DNA from: Colwellia sp. PAMC 21821
GTDB lineage: Bacteria; Pseudomonadota; Gammaproteobacteria; Enterobacterales; Alteromonadaceae
NCBI RefSeq assembly: GCF_002077175.1
Contig: NZ_CP014943.1
Span: 3,472,001 to 3,536,000 of the forward strand
Length of the DNA stretch: 64,000 nt
Direction of reading: 5' to 3'
The position numbers and the translations under genes were made by a program. This document shows positions 44,292 to 53,208 of the stretch, piece after piece; position 1 is the first letter of the stretch, and each line of letters begins with the position of its first letter. The notes below the pieces were generated by a model that had not been told where the DNA came from, made no database searches, and saw nothing but the letters and a program-made list of their open reading frames with translations.

Positions 44292-45341
44292 ATGAGTAAA
44301 GCTGTTAGCTTAGCGCCACAAATAGATGCTAATGGACTACGCCAAGCACTGCGAATTGCGGGTGGTTGCACTATTGGTTTCACCGTAAGTAAGCTGATGA
44401 ATTGGCCAAATGGTATATTTTTTACTATTTACCCTATGCTGTTGTTAGGTATGGTACCGACGTTGAATCGAAGTGTAATAAGACAGTTTTTTGCTTCTGC
44501 AGCGTTTAGTGCGTTTATGGTGCTTATAATACAGGGGTTATTTTCCCACTTACCTGTGGTTATGACTTTATGTTCCTTTAGTGCTTTTTGCTTTTTATTT
44601 CATAAAATGAGTGATGGCAGTGCATTTTTATTTGGTGCGCTAGGGGTTGTTAGCTTATCTATACAGTTGCATTTTTCCAGCTATGTAGATCAAAATAGTA
44701 GCATTTATCCGATTATTTTAAGTAATGGTTTAGCTATTTTTATGACCGTGATTATTGCTGCACTCATGCATGGTGTGTTTCCTGATGTTGCAGCGCGAAC
44801 TGCGCGCGCAATGCCCACTAAAGCCAAAGAAAGCATTCGTCATGAAGTATTACTCTGCTCTACTGTCGCTACGCTTTCGTTTGTTGTTTTTCAGCTACTC
44901 GATTTACAAGATTCTATTTCAGCACAAGCCGCATCGGTATTAATTTTATTTTCACTTTGCTGGAAAGCGGCTGGTGTGGCTGGTTGGCAACGTGCTATTG
45001 GTACATTAATTGGTTGTAATGCCGCGCTGCTATCGCAATTGTTTTTATACAATCACAGCGACTTTTTATTATTTCCAGTTTTTATTTTATGGATTTTGTC
45101 CTTTATTTTTTCTCGCTTTCATATTTTGGGAGGCGGTGCACCAGGTATTGGTTTTGGGGTGTTAACTACCTTTGGTATTTTGTTTGGGCAATCTTTAGGA
45201 CCAGGGCAAGACTTAATTTACAGTGCGTTATACCGTTTTACGTCGGTATCGGTGGCTATTGTTTTGAGCTTGTGTGCGGTGTATATAATTCATCATTTAC
45301 TTAATCGATTCGCCGTTACTCGCCATCACACTTACGAGTAA
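44292..45341 (+). CDS. DUF2955 (FUSC/AaeB-like) membrane protein
   Basis: 349 residues from ATG 44292, 6 bases after GAGGGA; a longer in-frame start inside hlyD is unlikely. About ten hydrophobic segments in two similar halves separated by a cytoplasmic loop (PDVAARTARAMPTKAKESIRHEVL). Domain order and pairing with an HlyD adaptor fit the DUF2955 family, related to aromatic-acid and fusaric-acid exporters. Third gene of the operon. Substrate unknown. Confidence 0.82.
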   Translation: MSKAVSLAPQIDANGLRQALRIAGGCTIGFTVSKLMNWPNGIFFTIYPMLLLGMVPTLNRSVIRQFFASAAFSAFMVLIIQGLFSHLPVVMTLCSFSAFCFLFHKMSDGSAFLFGALGVVSLSIQLHFSSYVDQNSSIYPIILSNGLAIFMTVIIAALMHGVFPDVAARTARAMPTKAKESIRHEVLLCSTVATLSFVVFQLLDLQDSISAQAASVLILFSLCWKAAGVAGWQRAIGTLIGCNAALLSQLFLYNHSDFLLFPVFILWILSFIFSRFHILGGGAPGIGFGVLTTFGILFGQSLGPGQDLIYSALYRFTSVSVAIVLSLCAVYIIHHLLNRFAVTRHHTYE

Positions 45342-45454
45342 ACTCGGGTTAGCATCTGAAATTTTAAAGGCCTATAGTTACCAACTTTTACTTAAGGTAG
45401 GAATAATAGCCTCATTTATTGAGGACGATATACAGTAATTATTTATGGAATATA

Positions 45455-45490
45455 ACAAAACCGCTAAATCATAAGATTTAACGGCTTTAC
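45455..45490. terminator. Terminator between the DUF2955 operon and the convergent M2 peptidase
   Basis: AAACCGCTAAATC / GATTTAACGGCTTT hairpin with loop ATAA, with A and T tracts either side; 15 bases from the M2 stop, so it most directly serves the minus-strand gene. Confidence 0.75.
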
Positions 45491-45504
45491 TTGCTAACTA
45501 AGCG

Positions 45505-47349
45505 TTAAAAACCACATTGCTTGCCTTGGTTTTTATCTTTCAACCAGGTGTGTAATGGGGCAAAATAATCAAGAATGGCGGTTGCATCCATTTGCTCGTT
45601 ACCTGTTAACACCTTATACGCTTGTTGCCATGGCTGGCTTGAACCCATTTCGAGTACGGTATTTAACGCGGTTCCAGCCGCTTTGTTGTTATAAATTGAA
45701 CAACGATGAATAGCATCGGTGTTACCTGAAATTTCACATAAAGCACGATGAAATTCAAATTGCTGAATATGTGCTAAGAAGTAGCGTGAATAAGGTACGC
45801 CTCCGGGCACATGATATTTCGCGCCTGGGTCAAAAGCATTAAGTTCACGTTCGATAGGGGCGCTTACACCTTGGTATTTTTCACGTAATTCCCACCAAGC
45901 CGTATTATAGTTTTCTGGCGTAACTTCACCTGAATATACCTTCCAACGCCATTGGTCAACCATTAAACCAAATGGCATAAAAGCGACTTTATCTAAAGCC
46001 ATTTTCAATAGTAAACCAATGTCTTTCGACTCATCAGGAATAGTGTCAATTAAGCCAATTTCTTTTAAGTATTTTGGTGTAACTGACAGAGCAATTGTAT
46101 CGCCAATAGCTTCATGAAAACCGTCATTAGCGCTGTTTTGGTAATATACCGGCTGGTTTTGGTATGCACGTTGATAAAAATTATGGCCTAGTTCGTGATG
46201 AATAACCGAGAAGTCTTCACCGGTTTTTTGGATACACATTTTAATACGAATATCATCTTTGGCATCTAAGTCCCATGCTGAGGCATGACATACCACATCT
46301 CGGTCGGCGGGCTTAGTAAATAACGAACGCTGCCAAAATGTTTCTGGTAATGCTTCAAAGCCAAGTGAGGTAAAAAAGCCTTCGGCTCCTCTTACCATGC
46401 TAACTTCATCGTAATTATTAGCGGCAAGTTGTTGGGTAACATCATATCCAGGATCGGCATCTTCTGGTGCGACTAGGTCATAAATATTACCCCAAGACTG
46501 TGCCCACATATTACCAAGTAAATGAGCGGGTATTGGTTGATCTTGCGGCACTTTGTCTTCGCCGTAAGTTTTGCCTAATTCAGTGCGCACGTAACAATGT
46601 AAATCATCGTATAAGGGTTTTACCTGTCCCCATAAACGGTCAAGCTCTTTAGCGAATTCATCTGCAGACATATCGTAATTTGAACGCCACATTGCACCTA
46701 AATCTGCATAGCCTAAGCCTTGTGCGCCTTCATTACCTAATGCGGCTTGGCGAGTATATAATGGTTTCATGTCAGGACTGATTGTTCGCCAGCCTTGCCA
46801 CATTTCTAATAATTCATCGTAGTCTCGTGATGTTGCCATTGTTGCGGTCATCTGGCCTAAGCTTAATGTCTCACCTGATTTTGCAGTGTAATTTCCTTTA
46901 CCATACATACTATTTAATTGAGCACCAATTTTAGCTAATTCTGCGGATTTAGCCGAATCTTGAGGTGCGGGCATCACTAAACTTTGTTTTAAAATATTGA
47001 GTTTTCGACGTTGATCTGCGTTTACATTAACAGAGTCAAATTTAGCGGCTTGCATAGCAAATCTTACACCCGCTTCAGTTGACTTTTGATCGGCTGCAGC
47101 GGCGAGTGCAGAGGTGTCTTCAGTAATAAAGTTTGAATTTATCCACGCCGCACGGCTGCCTTCAGTGTTAAGTTGCACTAGCTCTTTTTCGGTAGCGACT
47201 AAAAATTTCTCAGCATCTTGTACCGTTAATACTTTGCTTGCCGGGATTGTTGGCTTAGCATCATTAGTGACTGTGTTGTCGCCATTACAGGCACTTAAGC
47301 TTGCTGCTACTATGATAGCTGCCGTGGTTAATTTAAATGTTGGTTTCAT
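45505..47349 (-). CDS. M2-family peptidyl-dipeptidase (ACE-like), lipoprotein
   Basis: Zinc dipeptidase that removes C-terminal dipeptides, 614 residues. Lipobox ASLSAC after a signal peptide places it on the outer or inner membrane, periplasmic side. HHELGHNFYQRAY holds the HExxH zinc motif (about 385-389), and NDGFHEAIGDTIALS provides the third ligand Glu. The flanking PADRDVVCHASAWDLD and EFHRALCEISG blocks match bacterial angiotensin-converting-enzyme homologues. Fits the peptide-degrading theme of the window's first part, though it is 28 kb away. Confidence 0.92.
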   Translation of the reverse strand: MKPTFKLTTAAIIVAASLSACNGDNTVTNDAKPTIPASKVLTVQDAEKFLVATEKELVQLNTEGSRAAWINSNFITEDTSALAAAADQKSTEAGVRFAMQAAKFDSVNVNADQRRKLNILKQSLVMPAPQDSAKSAELAKIGAQLNSMYGKGNYTAKSGETLSLGQMTATMATSRDYDELLEMWQGWRTISPDMKPLYTRQAALGNEGAQGLGYADLGAMWRSNYDMSADEFAKELDRLWGQVKPLYDDLHCYVRTELGKTYGEDKVPQDQPIPAHLLGNMWAQSWGNIYDLVAPEDADPGYDVTQQLAANNYDEVSMVRGAEGFFTSLGFEALPETFWQRSLFTKPADRDVVCHASAWDLDAKDDIRIKMCIQKTGEDFSVIHHELGHNFYQRAYQNQPVYYQNSANDGFHEAIGDTIALSVTPKYLKEIGLIDTIPDESKDIGLLLKMALDKVAFMPFGLMVDQWRWKVYSGEVTPENYNTAWWELREKYQGVSAPIERELNAFDPGAKYHVPGGVPYSRYFLAHIQQFEFHRALCEISGNTDAIHRCSIYNNKAAGTALNTVLEMGSSQPWQQAYKVLTGNEQMDATAILDYFAPLHTWLKDKNQGKQCGF

Positions 47350-47526
47350 AAGTATCCGTTATTTTTGTTGTTAGTGCTTATTTAACGCCTTAGTCACTTA
47401 TACAATCTTAAGTAATATAAGAAGTAATTTAAGGTTTTGGCTAGTGTAGATTGAGATGAGTATATTGGCAATAGTATTGCTTTGAAGGCATTGTTACAGA
47501 GGTAATAAATGGCAGTGCTGTTAAAT
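47350..47526. other. Promoter region of the M2 peptidase
   Basis: AT-rich spacer between the peptidase start and the orphan terminator; nothing specific recognised. Confidence 0.4.
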
Positions 47527-47700
47527 TTTGGACAAAAAAAAGCTCAGCGAAAGGGATGCTGAGCCATTATATAAAATATACTAGGGAAAGTATGAAATTT
47601 GCGTTTCAAAAATCTCTTCAAGAAACGCCTAGATATAATAGCTATATTAGGTGTTTTTAACTGTGTTTTTTATGTAATACTTTGTAATCAGATCGGCTTA
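47527..47700 (-). ncRNA. Candidate small RNA ending in an orphan terminator
   Basis: On the minus strand GGCTCAGC...GCTGAGC (47542-47564) is followed by eight T residues, a strong intrinsic terminator. No minus-strand gene lies upstream of it (47565-47972). A second hairpin, GCGTTTC/GAAACGC (47601-47628), lies just before. This pattern suggests a short non-coding transcript. The 5' end is a guess, and no RNA family was recognised. Confidence 0.35.
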
Positions 47701-47972
47701 ATAGTATCGATGCTCTAAGTTGCGTGATTATTGATTTAACTTTGTAGCTCATAAATATCAAGCTAGCTATAATTAGTCTTTATATTGTTGCTTGGTTTAC
47801 AGATGTTAACCAGTAACAGTTTGTAAAATAACCTATCTGAAAAGCGCTTTTATAGAGTTTATTTGCCTTTTATATCTCGATGTATTTAATCCGAGTTGCG
47901 TTATTTAAAACGCTTGTTTAAACTGCCTGTATTAATTTCTTTAATAAACTAGATTTATGGCGCTATTTACTT
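47701..47972. other. Intergenic upstream of the psrA-like gene
   Basis: AT-rich, presumably carrying the psrA-like promoter. No clear operator seen. Confidence 0.35.
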
Positions 47973-48608
47973 ATGAGTACTAAGAATAAAATATTAGATG
48001 CAGCAGAGAGCTTGTTTGCAGATAAAGGTTTTAATGGCACCTCTCTACGTGAAATAACGAGTCAGGCAGAAGTTAACTTAGCCGCGGTTAATTATCACTT
48101 TGGTTCGAAAAAAGAATTAATTAAAGCCGTTATGTCGCGTTATATGAACGAGTTATCCCCACGTTTAGAGATAGCCTTAACTCAGGTTTGCGAGCAAGAT
48201 TCACCGAGCTTAATTGAGGTGTTTTCTGCTTTTATTGATCCCCTGTTATCATTAAACGAAATTAAAAATAACGGTACGAGTAATTTTTTACAGCTATTAG
48301 GTCGAGGTTATACCGATAGCCAAGGATTTTTACGCTGGTTTTTAACCACTCAATACCCAGGTGTAATTGATAACTTTGTGATAGCAGTGCAAAAAGCCTA
48401 TCCTGAGTTAAGTGCAGAAGAGATGTTTTGGCGTTTGCATTTTACTATGGGCACAGTCGTATTCACTATGTCATCAAGCGACGCATTAATCGATATTGCG
48501 AAAAGTGATTTTCACCGTGAATTACAAATTTCAGATGTTATCCGCAACGTTATTCCTTATGTTGCTGCTGGCGTTGGTGCTCCTATGCCAGTGAACTCTA
48601 GAAGTTAA
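47973..48608 (+). CDS. PsrA-like TetR-family regulator
   Basis: 211 residues. N-terminal HTH KILDAAESLFADKGFNGTSLREITSQAEVNLAAVNYHFGSKKELIKAV is the PsrA form, in which LAAVNYHFGSK is distinctive. The C-terminal domain (LQLLGRGYTDSQGFLRWFL, MFWRLHFTMGTVVFTMS) fits too. PsrA proteins sense long-chain fatty acyl-CoA and repress fatty-acid degradation genes in Shewanella and Pseudomonas. It precedes nagZ here; in Pseudomonas psrA also lies near nagZ. Regulatory targets in this genome are inferred, not seen. Confidence 0.8.
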   Translation: MSTKNKILDAAESLFADKGFNGTSLREITSQAEVNLAAVNYHFGSKKELIKAVMSRYMNELSPRLEIALTQVCEQDSPSLIEVFSAFIDPLLSLNEIKNNGTSNFLQLLGRGYTDSQGFLRWFLTTQYPGVIDNFVIAVQKAYPELSAEEMFWRLHFTMGTVVFTMSSSDALIDIAKSDFHRELQISDVIRNVIPYVAAGVGAPMPVNSRS

Positions 48609-48792
48609 ATTGTAGTAAGCTAAAATCTAGGTTTAATGATGCACTTTGCACTCAACGTGTTGCTATATTATTTACTTAAAGCTAAAGACACCACTTTACT
48701 CAGGCTTAAATGTCAGATAATGAGTTAAGCATCTTTGTTTATCGATGTTATTTAGGTAGAGTAGCAACATCTTAAACTTTTAAAGTGTTGTT

Positions 48793-49806
48793 ATGGGTCC
48801 AGTTATGCTTGATGTGCACGGCACATCATTGTCTCAAGAAGATAAAGAAATTCTTCAACATCCACTGGTTGGTGGATTAATCTTTTTTACTCGCAATTAT
48901 CAATCACCAGAACAAATTGCCGATTTTAGTCAACAAATTCGAATCGCGGCAAAGAAACCTATTTTAATCGCGGTTGATCATGAAGGCGGTCGTGTACAAC
49001 GCTTTCGAGATGGTTTTTCGTTGATCCCTGCTATGGGTAAATTATGGCAAATGTCAGAAGAAAATCTTACATTAGCTAAAGAACTAGCCAAACAAAGTGC
49101 GATATTAATGGCATTAGAAGTGCAAGCGGTCGGCATTGATATTAGTTTTGCACCTGTACTTGATATTAATAACATAAGCGATGTTATTGGTGATAGAGCC
49201 TTTCATCAACAGCCTGATTATGTCACAGAATTAGCTGAAGCTTTTATTGATGGTTTGCATCAAGTTGGTATGAAAGCAACCGGAAAACATTTTCCAGGTC
49301 ATGGCAGTGTTAAAGCTGACTCTCATATAGATTTACCGATAGATAACCGTTCAAAAGCTGATGTTTTTCAACAAGATTTATTACCATTTCAGCAACTTAT
49401 AGCCAGAGGAAAAGTTGATGCGTTAATGCCTGCACATGTTATATTTCCTGATGTTGATAGCCAGGCAGTCGGTTTTTCTCACTATTGGTTACAAAATATT
49501 TTACGTGAACAACTCGGGTTCAATGGCGTAATTTTTAGTGATGATTTATCGATGCAGGGCGCAGCGAGTGTCGGTGGTTATATTGAACGTGCTGAAGCGG
49601 CACAAGCCGCAGGTTGCGATATGTTATTGTTATGTAATAACCGAGACGGCTGTATTGATGTGCTCGATAATGCCAATATTTCAATTTCGTCAGTCGGCGC
49701 ACAGCGGCTTAGCATGTTATTAAAAAAAGCAGATAGTCAGTGGTCATCATTGAAAAATAATTCCGCATGGCAACAGGCTAGGCAGTCTCTGAGTAATTTC
49801 CGATAG
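48793..49806 (+). CDS. nagZ: Beta-N-acetylhexosaminidase, peptidoglycan recycling
   Basis: Cytoplasmic glycoside hydrolase family 3 enzyme that removes N-acetylglucosamine from muropeptides during cell-wall recycling. 337 residues, the typical length. MGPVMLDVHGTSL is the conserved NagZ start. AVDHEGGRVQRF and the catalytic loop KHFPGHGSVKADSHIDLP (His of the His/Asp dyad) are intact, and the nucleophile Asp is in GVIFSDDLSMQGA. Follows the psrA-like gene with its own spacer. Confidence 0.97.
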   Translation: MGPVMLDVHGTSLSQEDKEILQHPLVGGLIFFTRNYQSPEQIADFSQQIRIAAKKPILIAVDHEGGRVQRFRDGFSLIPAMGKLWQMSEENLTLAKELAKQSAILMALEVQAVGIDISFAPVLDINNISDVIGDRAFHQQPDYVTELAEAFIDGLHQVGMKATGKHFPGHGSVKADSHIDLPIDNRSKADVFQQDLLPFQQLIARGKVDALMPAHVIFPDVDSQAVGFSHYWLQNILREQLGFNGVIFSDDLSMQGAASVGGYIERAEAAQAAGCDMLLLCNNRDGCIDVLDNANISISSVGAQRLSMLLKKADSQWSSLKNNSAWQQARQSLSNFR

Positions 49807-49938
49807 TTTTTAATTGCTAGTGCAAGTTTTACAGATTGAAAAGCGTAAATTCTATAGTAAAAAGTGAATATCGAGCAATACAAATTAGGTTCAAATAACA
49901 AGAACAAGAACAATAACAATAAAAATATTGGATAAATT

Positions 49939-51315
49939 ATGAAATTAACTCGACAGTTATTTATTCCGTTAGCTCCTGTCATAGCCGTATGTTTTTACTT
50001 TATTTTACAAGCCCTAGGCTTAGAGAGTAAAGCGTCTATTGCAGCGGCTATAACGCTATTAACCGTAATTTGGTGGGTTACTGAAGCACTGCCTATTCCT
50101 GCAACATCTTTAGTCCCTTTTGCCTTGTTACCACTTTTTGGTGTTGTTGATCATAAAACGGTCGCATCCGCCTTGGGTAGCCACGTAATATTGTTGCTAA
50201 TGGGGGCATTTATGCTGTCAAAAGCCATAGAAAAAAGTGGCGCGCATGAGCGCTTAGCTGTTTATATGGTGAGAATGGTTGGCGTAAATAGTGGTAGGCG
50301 CATGGTGCTAGGCTTTATGATCGCAAGTGCATTTTTAAGCATGTGGATCTCTAACACCGCAACAACCCTAATTATGCTCCCTATAGCCTTAGCTATTCTG
50401 AAACATATTGACAATCAGAAGCTTAAAGTGGCTTTAATTCTAGGTATTGCCTATGCCGCGAATGTTGGCGGCGTAGGTACGCCGATTGGAACACCGCCGA
50501 ATGTAATTTTTATGGGCATTTACGAAGAACAAACCGGCATTGAATTTGGCTTTTTAGAATGGATGAAAATTGGTGTACCCATTGTCGTTCTCGCTGTGCC
50601 AATTATGGCCTTTTGGCTAACCAGAAACGTTAAGCTTGAACAAGATATACATTTACCCGTTTTAGGACCATGGCGTGCAGAAGAGACTCGAACATTATGG
50701 GTGTTTGGTTTAACCGCGCTCGCATGGATAACACGTTCAGAACCCTTTGGTGGATGGAGCGGAGTTTTCGGTGTTGAAATAGCCGGCGATAGTACCATCG
50801 CATTATTTGCGGTTGTGCTGATGTTTATAGTCCCGAACGGTAAAGGTGCTCGACTACTGGATTGGGACAGCGCTAAAACTATTCCATGGGGCATGTTATT
50901 GCTATTTGCTGGTGGTATCGCATTAGCTAAAGGTTTTGTAGCCTCAGGATTAAGTGGTTTATTGGGACAATGGCTTGCAACATTTGCAAATTTACCTGCA
51001 ATTATCATGATTTTGACTATTTGTTTGGTGGTTACATACTTAACCGAAATAACCAGTAACACCGCTACGGCGACTTTGTTAATGCCTATTTTAGCTGCCG
51101 CGGCTATTGCCTCAGGATATGATCCTAAAGTGTTAATGGTGCCAGCAGCAATATGTGCGAGTTGTGCCTTTATGCTACCTGTAGCAACTGCACCAAATGC
51201 TATAGCGTACGGAACCGGTGAAATTGAAATTCAGGATATGGTTAGAGAAGGGGCTGTTCTTAGCTTTATTATTGCGTGTTTAGTGGGGATTACTTGTTAT
51301 CTGTTATTGCTCTAA
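49939..51315 (+). CDS. SLC13/DASS-family sodium:anion symporter
   Basis: 458 residues with about 11 membrane segments. Transports dicarboxylates or related anions with Na+. Both SNT signature motifs that bind substrate carboxylates and Na+ are present: SMWISNTATTLIMLP (first repeat) and TEITSNTATATLLMP (second). ALPIPATSLVPF and VGTPIGTPPNVIFMG match the VcINDY-type family. The leader contains a purine-rich AACAAG/AACAAT run (49896-49925) and only a weak GGA ribosome site. Exact substrate cannot be told. Confidence 0.9.
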   Translation: MKLTRQLFIPLAPVIAVCFYFILQALGLESKASIAAAITLLTVIWWVTEALPIPATSLVPFALLPLFGVVDHKTVASALGSHVILLLMGAFMLSKAIEKSGAHERLAVYMVRMVGVNSGRRMVLGFMIASAFLSMWISNTATTLIMLPIALAILKHIDNQKLKVALILGIAYAANVGGVGTPIGTPPNVIFMGIYEEQTGIEFGFLEWMKIGVPIVVLAVPIMAFWLTRNVKLEQDIHLPVLGPWRAEETRTLWVFGLTALAWITRSEPFGGWSGVFGVEIAGDSTIALFAVVLMFIVPNGKGARLLDWDSAKTIPWGMLLLFAGGIALAKGFVASGLSGLLGQWLATFANLPAIIMILTICLVVTYLTEITSNTATATLLMPILAAAAIASGYDPKVLMVPAAICASCAFMLPVATAPNAIAYGTGEIEIQDMVREGAVLSFIIACLVGITCYLLLL

Positions 51316-51318
51316 TAG

Positions 51319-51365
51319 TTATACCAATTGAAATAAATAATCGATCATTTTAAGGCGGTTTAAAT
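51319..51365 (+). repeat. Left end of a small repeated element (copy interrupted by IS1111-type IS)
   Basis: TTATACCAATTGAAA..AATAATCGATC followed by ATTTTAAGG(C)GGT(T)TAAAT, nearly identical over 47 bases to 60618-60664. With the matching right end at 52897 it suggests a MITE-like element split by the IS. Confidence 0.6.
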
Positions 51366-51576
51366 CGTCAATAACTGCGTTGTTTTCAATCACACACGTC
51401 CGCTATTACTCGACAATTGCTCCTGCATTGTTCTACTTACGGGCATCCATGCCCTAATCAATCAAACGCCTTGCCTGCAGGGATAATGGTATGGACCCAC
51501 TCCAACTTTATTTCAGGCCTCTTTAGGGCCAAAATGAAAGTGACAACAATCATTTATAAAAGCGGAGTGGATCAAC

Positions 51577-52593
51577 ATGAAGATTACTACAATCGGTTTA
51601 GACATTGCAAAATCAATTTTTCACATGTTCGCTGTGAATAAAAATGGGCGATTTGTAAAAAAGAAACAATTAAGAAGAAAACAAGTGTTGAGTTTCATGG
51701 CAACATTAGAGCCTTGCCTAATTGTAATGGAAGCTTGTGGCAGTGCGAACTACTGGGCTAGAAAATTTATTGAATTGGGGCACCAAGTAAAACTTATTGC
51801 GCCTCAATATGTAAAACCCTTCGTTAAAGGCAATAAAAATGATTATAACGATGCCGAAGGTATTGCAGAGGCAGCGCAACGCCCGACCATGAGGTTTGTG
51901 CCAATTAAATCGATAGAACAACAAGATATTCAAAACTTCCATCGACAACGTGAACGCATAAAGAAAGAACGTAAAGCATTAGCAAGTCAGATACGAGGCT
52001 TGTTAGGAGAATATGGCATTGTCATCAATAAAGGTATTTCTGCAATTCGCAATGAACTGCCGGATATTTTAGAGGATGCGACAAATGAGTTAACGTATTT
52101 AAGTCGGGAGATATTTAATGAGTTATGGCTTGAATTTCAAGTCACAGAAGTGAAGTTTAAAGCGTGTGAAGTTCGCTTAAACACGATGAATAAAGAAAAT
52201 GAAATATGTGTTCGCTTAGATGAAATATTAGGTATTGGAGCAATCACAGCTAGCGCTACTTATGCAGCTGCAGGAGATGGAAAAGACTTTGTAAATGGTC
52301 GACATTTTTCGGCATGGCTTGGGCTTGTTCCTGGGCAGCATTCAACGGGTGGAAAGGCCACCTTACTCGGTATAAGTAAACGCGGTAATAGTTATTTAAG
52401 AACACTATACATCCACGGGGCCCGGGCAGTATTAAGGCACAGTGAAAACAAAACTGACCGATTTAGTTTGTGGGCACAAGCGTTAAAATCCCGACGAGGA
52501 CACAACAAAGCATGCGTTGCTGTGGCGAATAAAATAGCAAGAATGGCTTGGGTAATAATGGCGAAGGGGGAAAGTTATCGCCCGGCTATATAA
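51577..52593 (+). CDS. IS110/IS1111-family transposase (DEDD recombinase)
   Basis: 338 residues. N-terminal DEDD RuvC-like domain: GLDIAKSIFHMF (Asp), CLIVMEACGSANYWARKF (Glu), KNDYNDAEGIAEAAQRP (Asp-Asp). A coiled-coil middle (120-200) leads to the C-terminal transposase_20 domain (LDEILGIGAITASATYAAAGDGKDFVNGRHFSAWLGLVPGQHSTGGK, with the presumed catalytic Ser in LGISKRGNSYLRTLYIHGAR). Family members recombine DNA guided by an IS-encoded bridge RNA. Gene appears intact. GGAGTGGATCAAC precedes the ATG. Confidence 0.95.
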   Translation: MKITTIGLDIAKSIFHMFAVNKNGRFVKKKQLRRKQVLSFMATLEPCLIVMEACGSANYWARKFIELGHQVKLIAPQYVKPFVKGNKNDYNDAEGIAEAAQRPTMRFVPIKSIEQQDIQNFHRQRERIKKERKALASQIRGLLGEYGIVINKGISAIRNELPDILEDATNELTYLSREIFNELWLEFQVTEVKFKACEVRLNTMNKENEICVRLDEILGIGAITASATYAAAGDGKDFVNGRHFSAWLGLVPGQHSTGGKATLLGISKRGNSYLRTLYIHGARAVLRHSENKTDRFSLWAQALKSRRGHNKACVAVANKIARMAWVIMAKGESYRPAI

Positions 52594-52870
52594 ATAAAGC
52601 TCAAAACTGAAGCAAGTTAGATTGGTTTCAGTGATGAGATAACAGTAAAACCCTTTTACTTCAGTTGCAAAAGATAAATTAATCGGATGGTAAGATAGTC
52701 AGACTGGCTTGCACAAAACCTGGTACCTGCATTGGCTAATAAAAAAGCCGGAGGGATGATGAGGAGTGTGAGCGCAAACAACCATCGGGGCCAGAAGGTA
52801 AAAATCCTTCATAAACAGGCCGGATATATGAGAGCAATGATTTTCTCTTACATAACGATTAAATGTCTTG
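52594..52870 (+). ncRNA. Candidate bridge RNA region of the IS1111-type element
   Basis: 277 non-coding bases between the transposase stop and the right IR. In IS1111-group elements the bridge RNA is known to come from the right non-transposase end. The segment contains AAAAAAGCCGGAGGGATG near 52741 and AGGCCGG near 52818, and several short hairpins. A 63-codon frame at 52732 has no family features. RNA status is inferred from family knowledge. Confidence 0.35.
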
Positions 52871-52896
52871 CAAACGGAGTGGGTCCATATATGCAG

Positions 52897-52924
52897 GTAC
52901 TTATGTTTAGTCTGGAACAATAAA
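52897..52924 (+). repeat. Right end of the interrupted repeated element
   Basis: GTACTTATGTTTAGTCTGGAACAATAAA matches 60802-60829 (GTACTTATGTTTAGCC..AATAATAAA) with few differences. Confidence 0.55.
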
Positions 52925-53037
52925 CATGTATTCTTGAACAATTTATCCTCGCTTAAAATTGGTCAATAACTTATTACATTTGGTATTACTTGCAAAAAAG
53001 CCACACGACTAACATATAGGTATGCTGTTTAATCGTT

Positions 53038-53073
53038 GTAACTGTAACTGTAACTGTAACTGTAACTGTAACT
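53038..53073. repeat. Hexanucleotide tandem repeat (GTAACT)6
   Basis: Six perfect copies of GTAACT, followed by a decayed TTAGCTGTATCTG. Intergenic, between the IS region and dsbB. Confidence 0.95.
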
Positions 53074-53163
53074 TTAGCTGTATCTGAAAGAGATACTGAG
53101 CTCAGTTTAAACGGTAACTTCCTATTGAGTAAGTAATGCCTAAAGCTACAATTCACAAAAAGT

Positions 53164-53197
53164 GAGATAACTAATACCATGAAGTATTAGTTATCTC
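53164..53197 (-). terminator. Terminator of dsbB
   Basis: Perfect 14-bp stem GAGATAACTAATAC / GTATTAGTTATCTC, loop CATGAA; on the minus strand it is followed by ACTTTTTG. 12 bases beyond the dsbB stop. Confidence 0.85.
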
Positions 53198-53208
53198 TTA
53201 GCGTTAGA

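Larger units (their letters stand above)
51488..52891 (+). mobile_element. IS110-family (IS1111-type) insertion sequence
   Basis: About 1.4 kb. Subterminal inverted repeats ATGGACCCACTCC (51491-51503) and GGAGTGGGTCCAT (52876-52888) are perfect 13-mers and set the approximate ends. Subterminal IRs distinguish the IS1111 group. It contains one transposase gene and a 280-base non-coding right part. Flanks at 51319-51365 and 52897-52924 belong to one repeated element into which it inserted. Confidence 0.8.

Noticed and set aside
51417..51641. Frame of 74 codons before the IS110 transposase
   Set aside because: It crosses the IS left boundary and overlaps the transposase start in another frame.
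52732..52923. Frame of 63 codons in the right part of the IS110-family element
   Set aside because: It runs through the inverted repeat and IS boundary and has no recognisable family; the region is better explained as non-coding RNA plus IS end.
53038..53073. CRISPR-like array
   Set aside because: Simple hexamer tandem repeats with no spacers and no cas genes.
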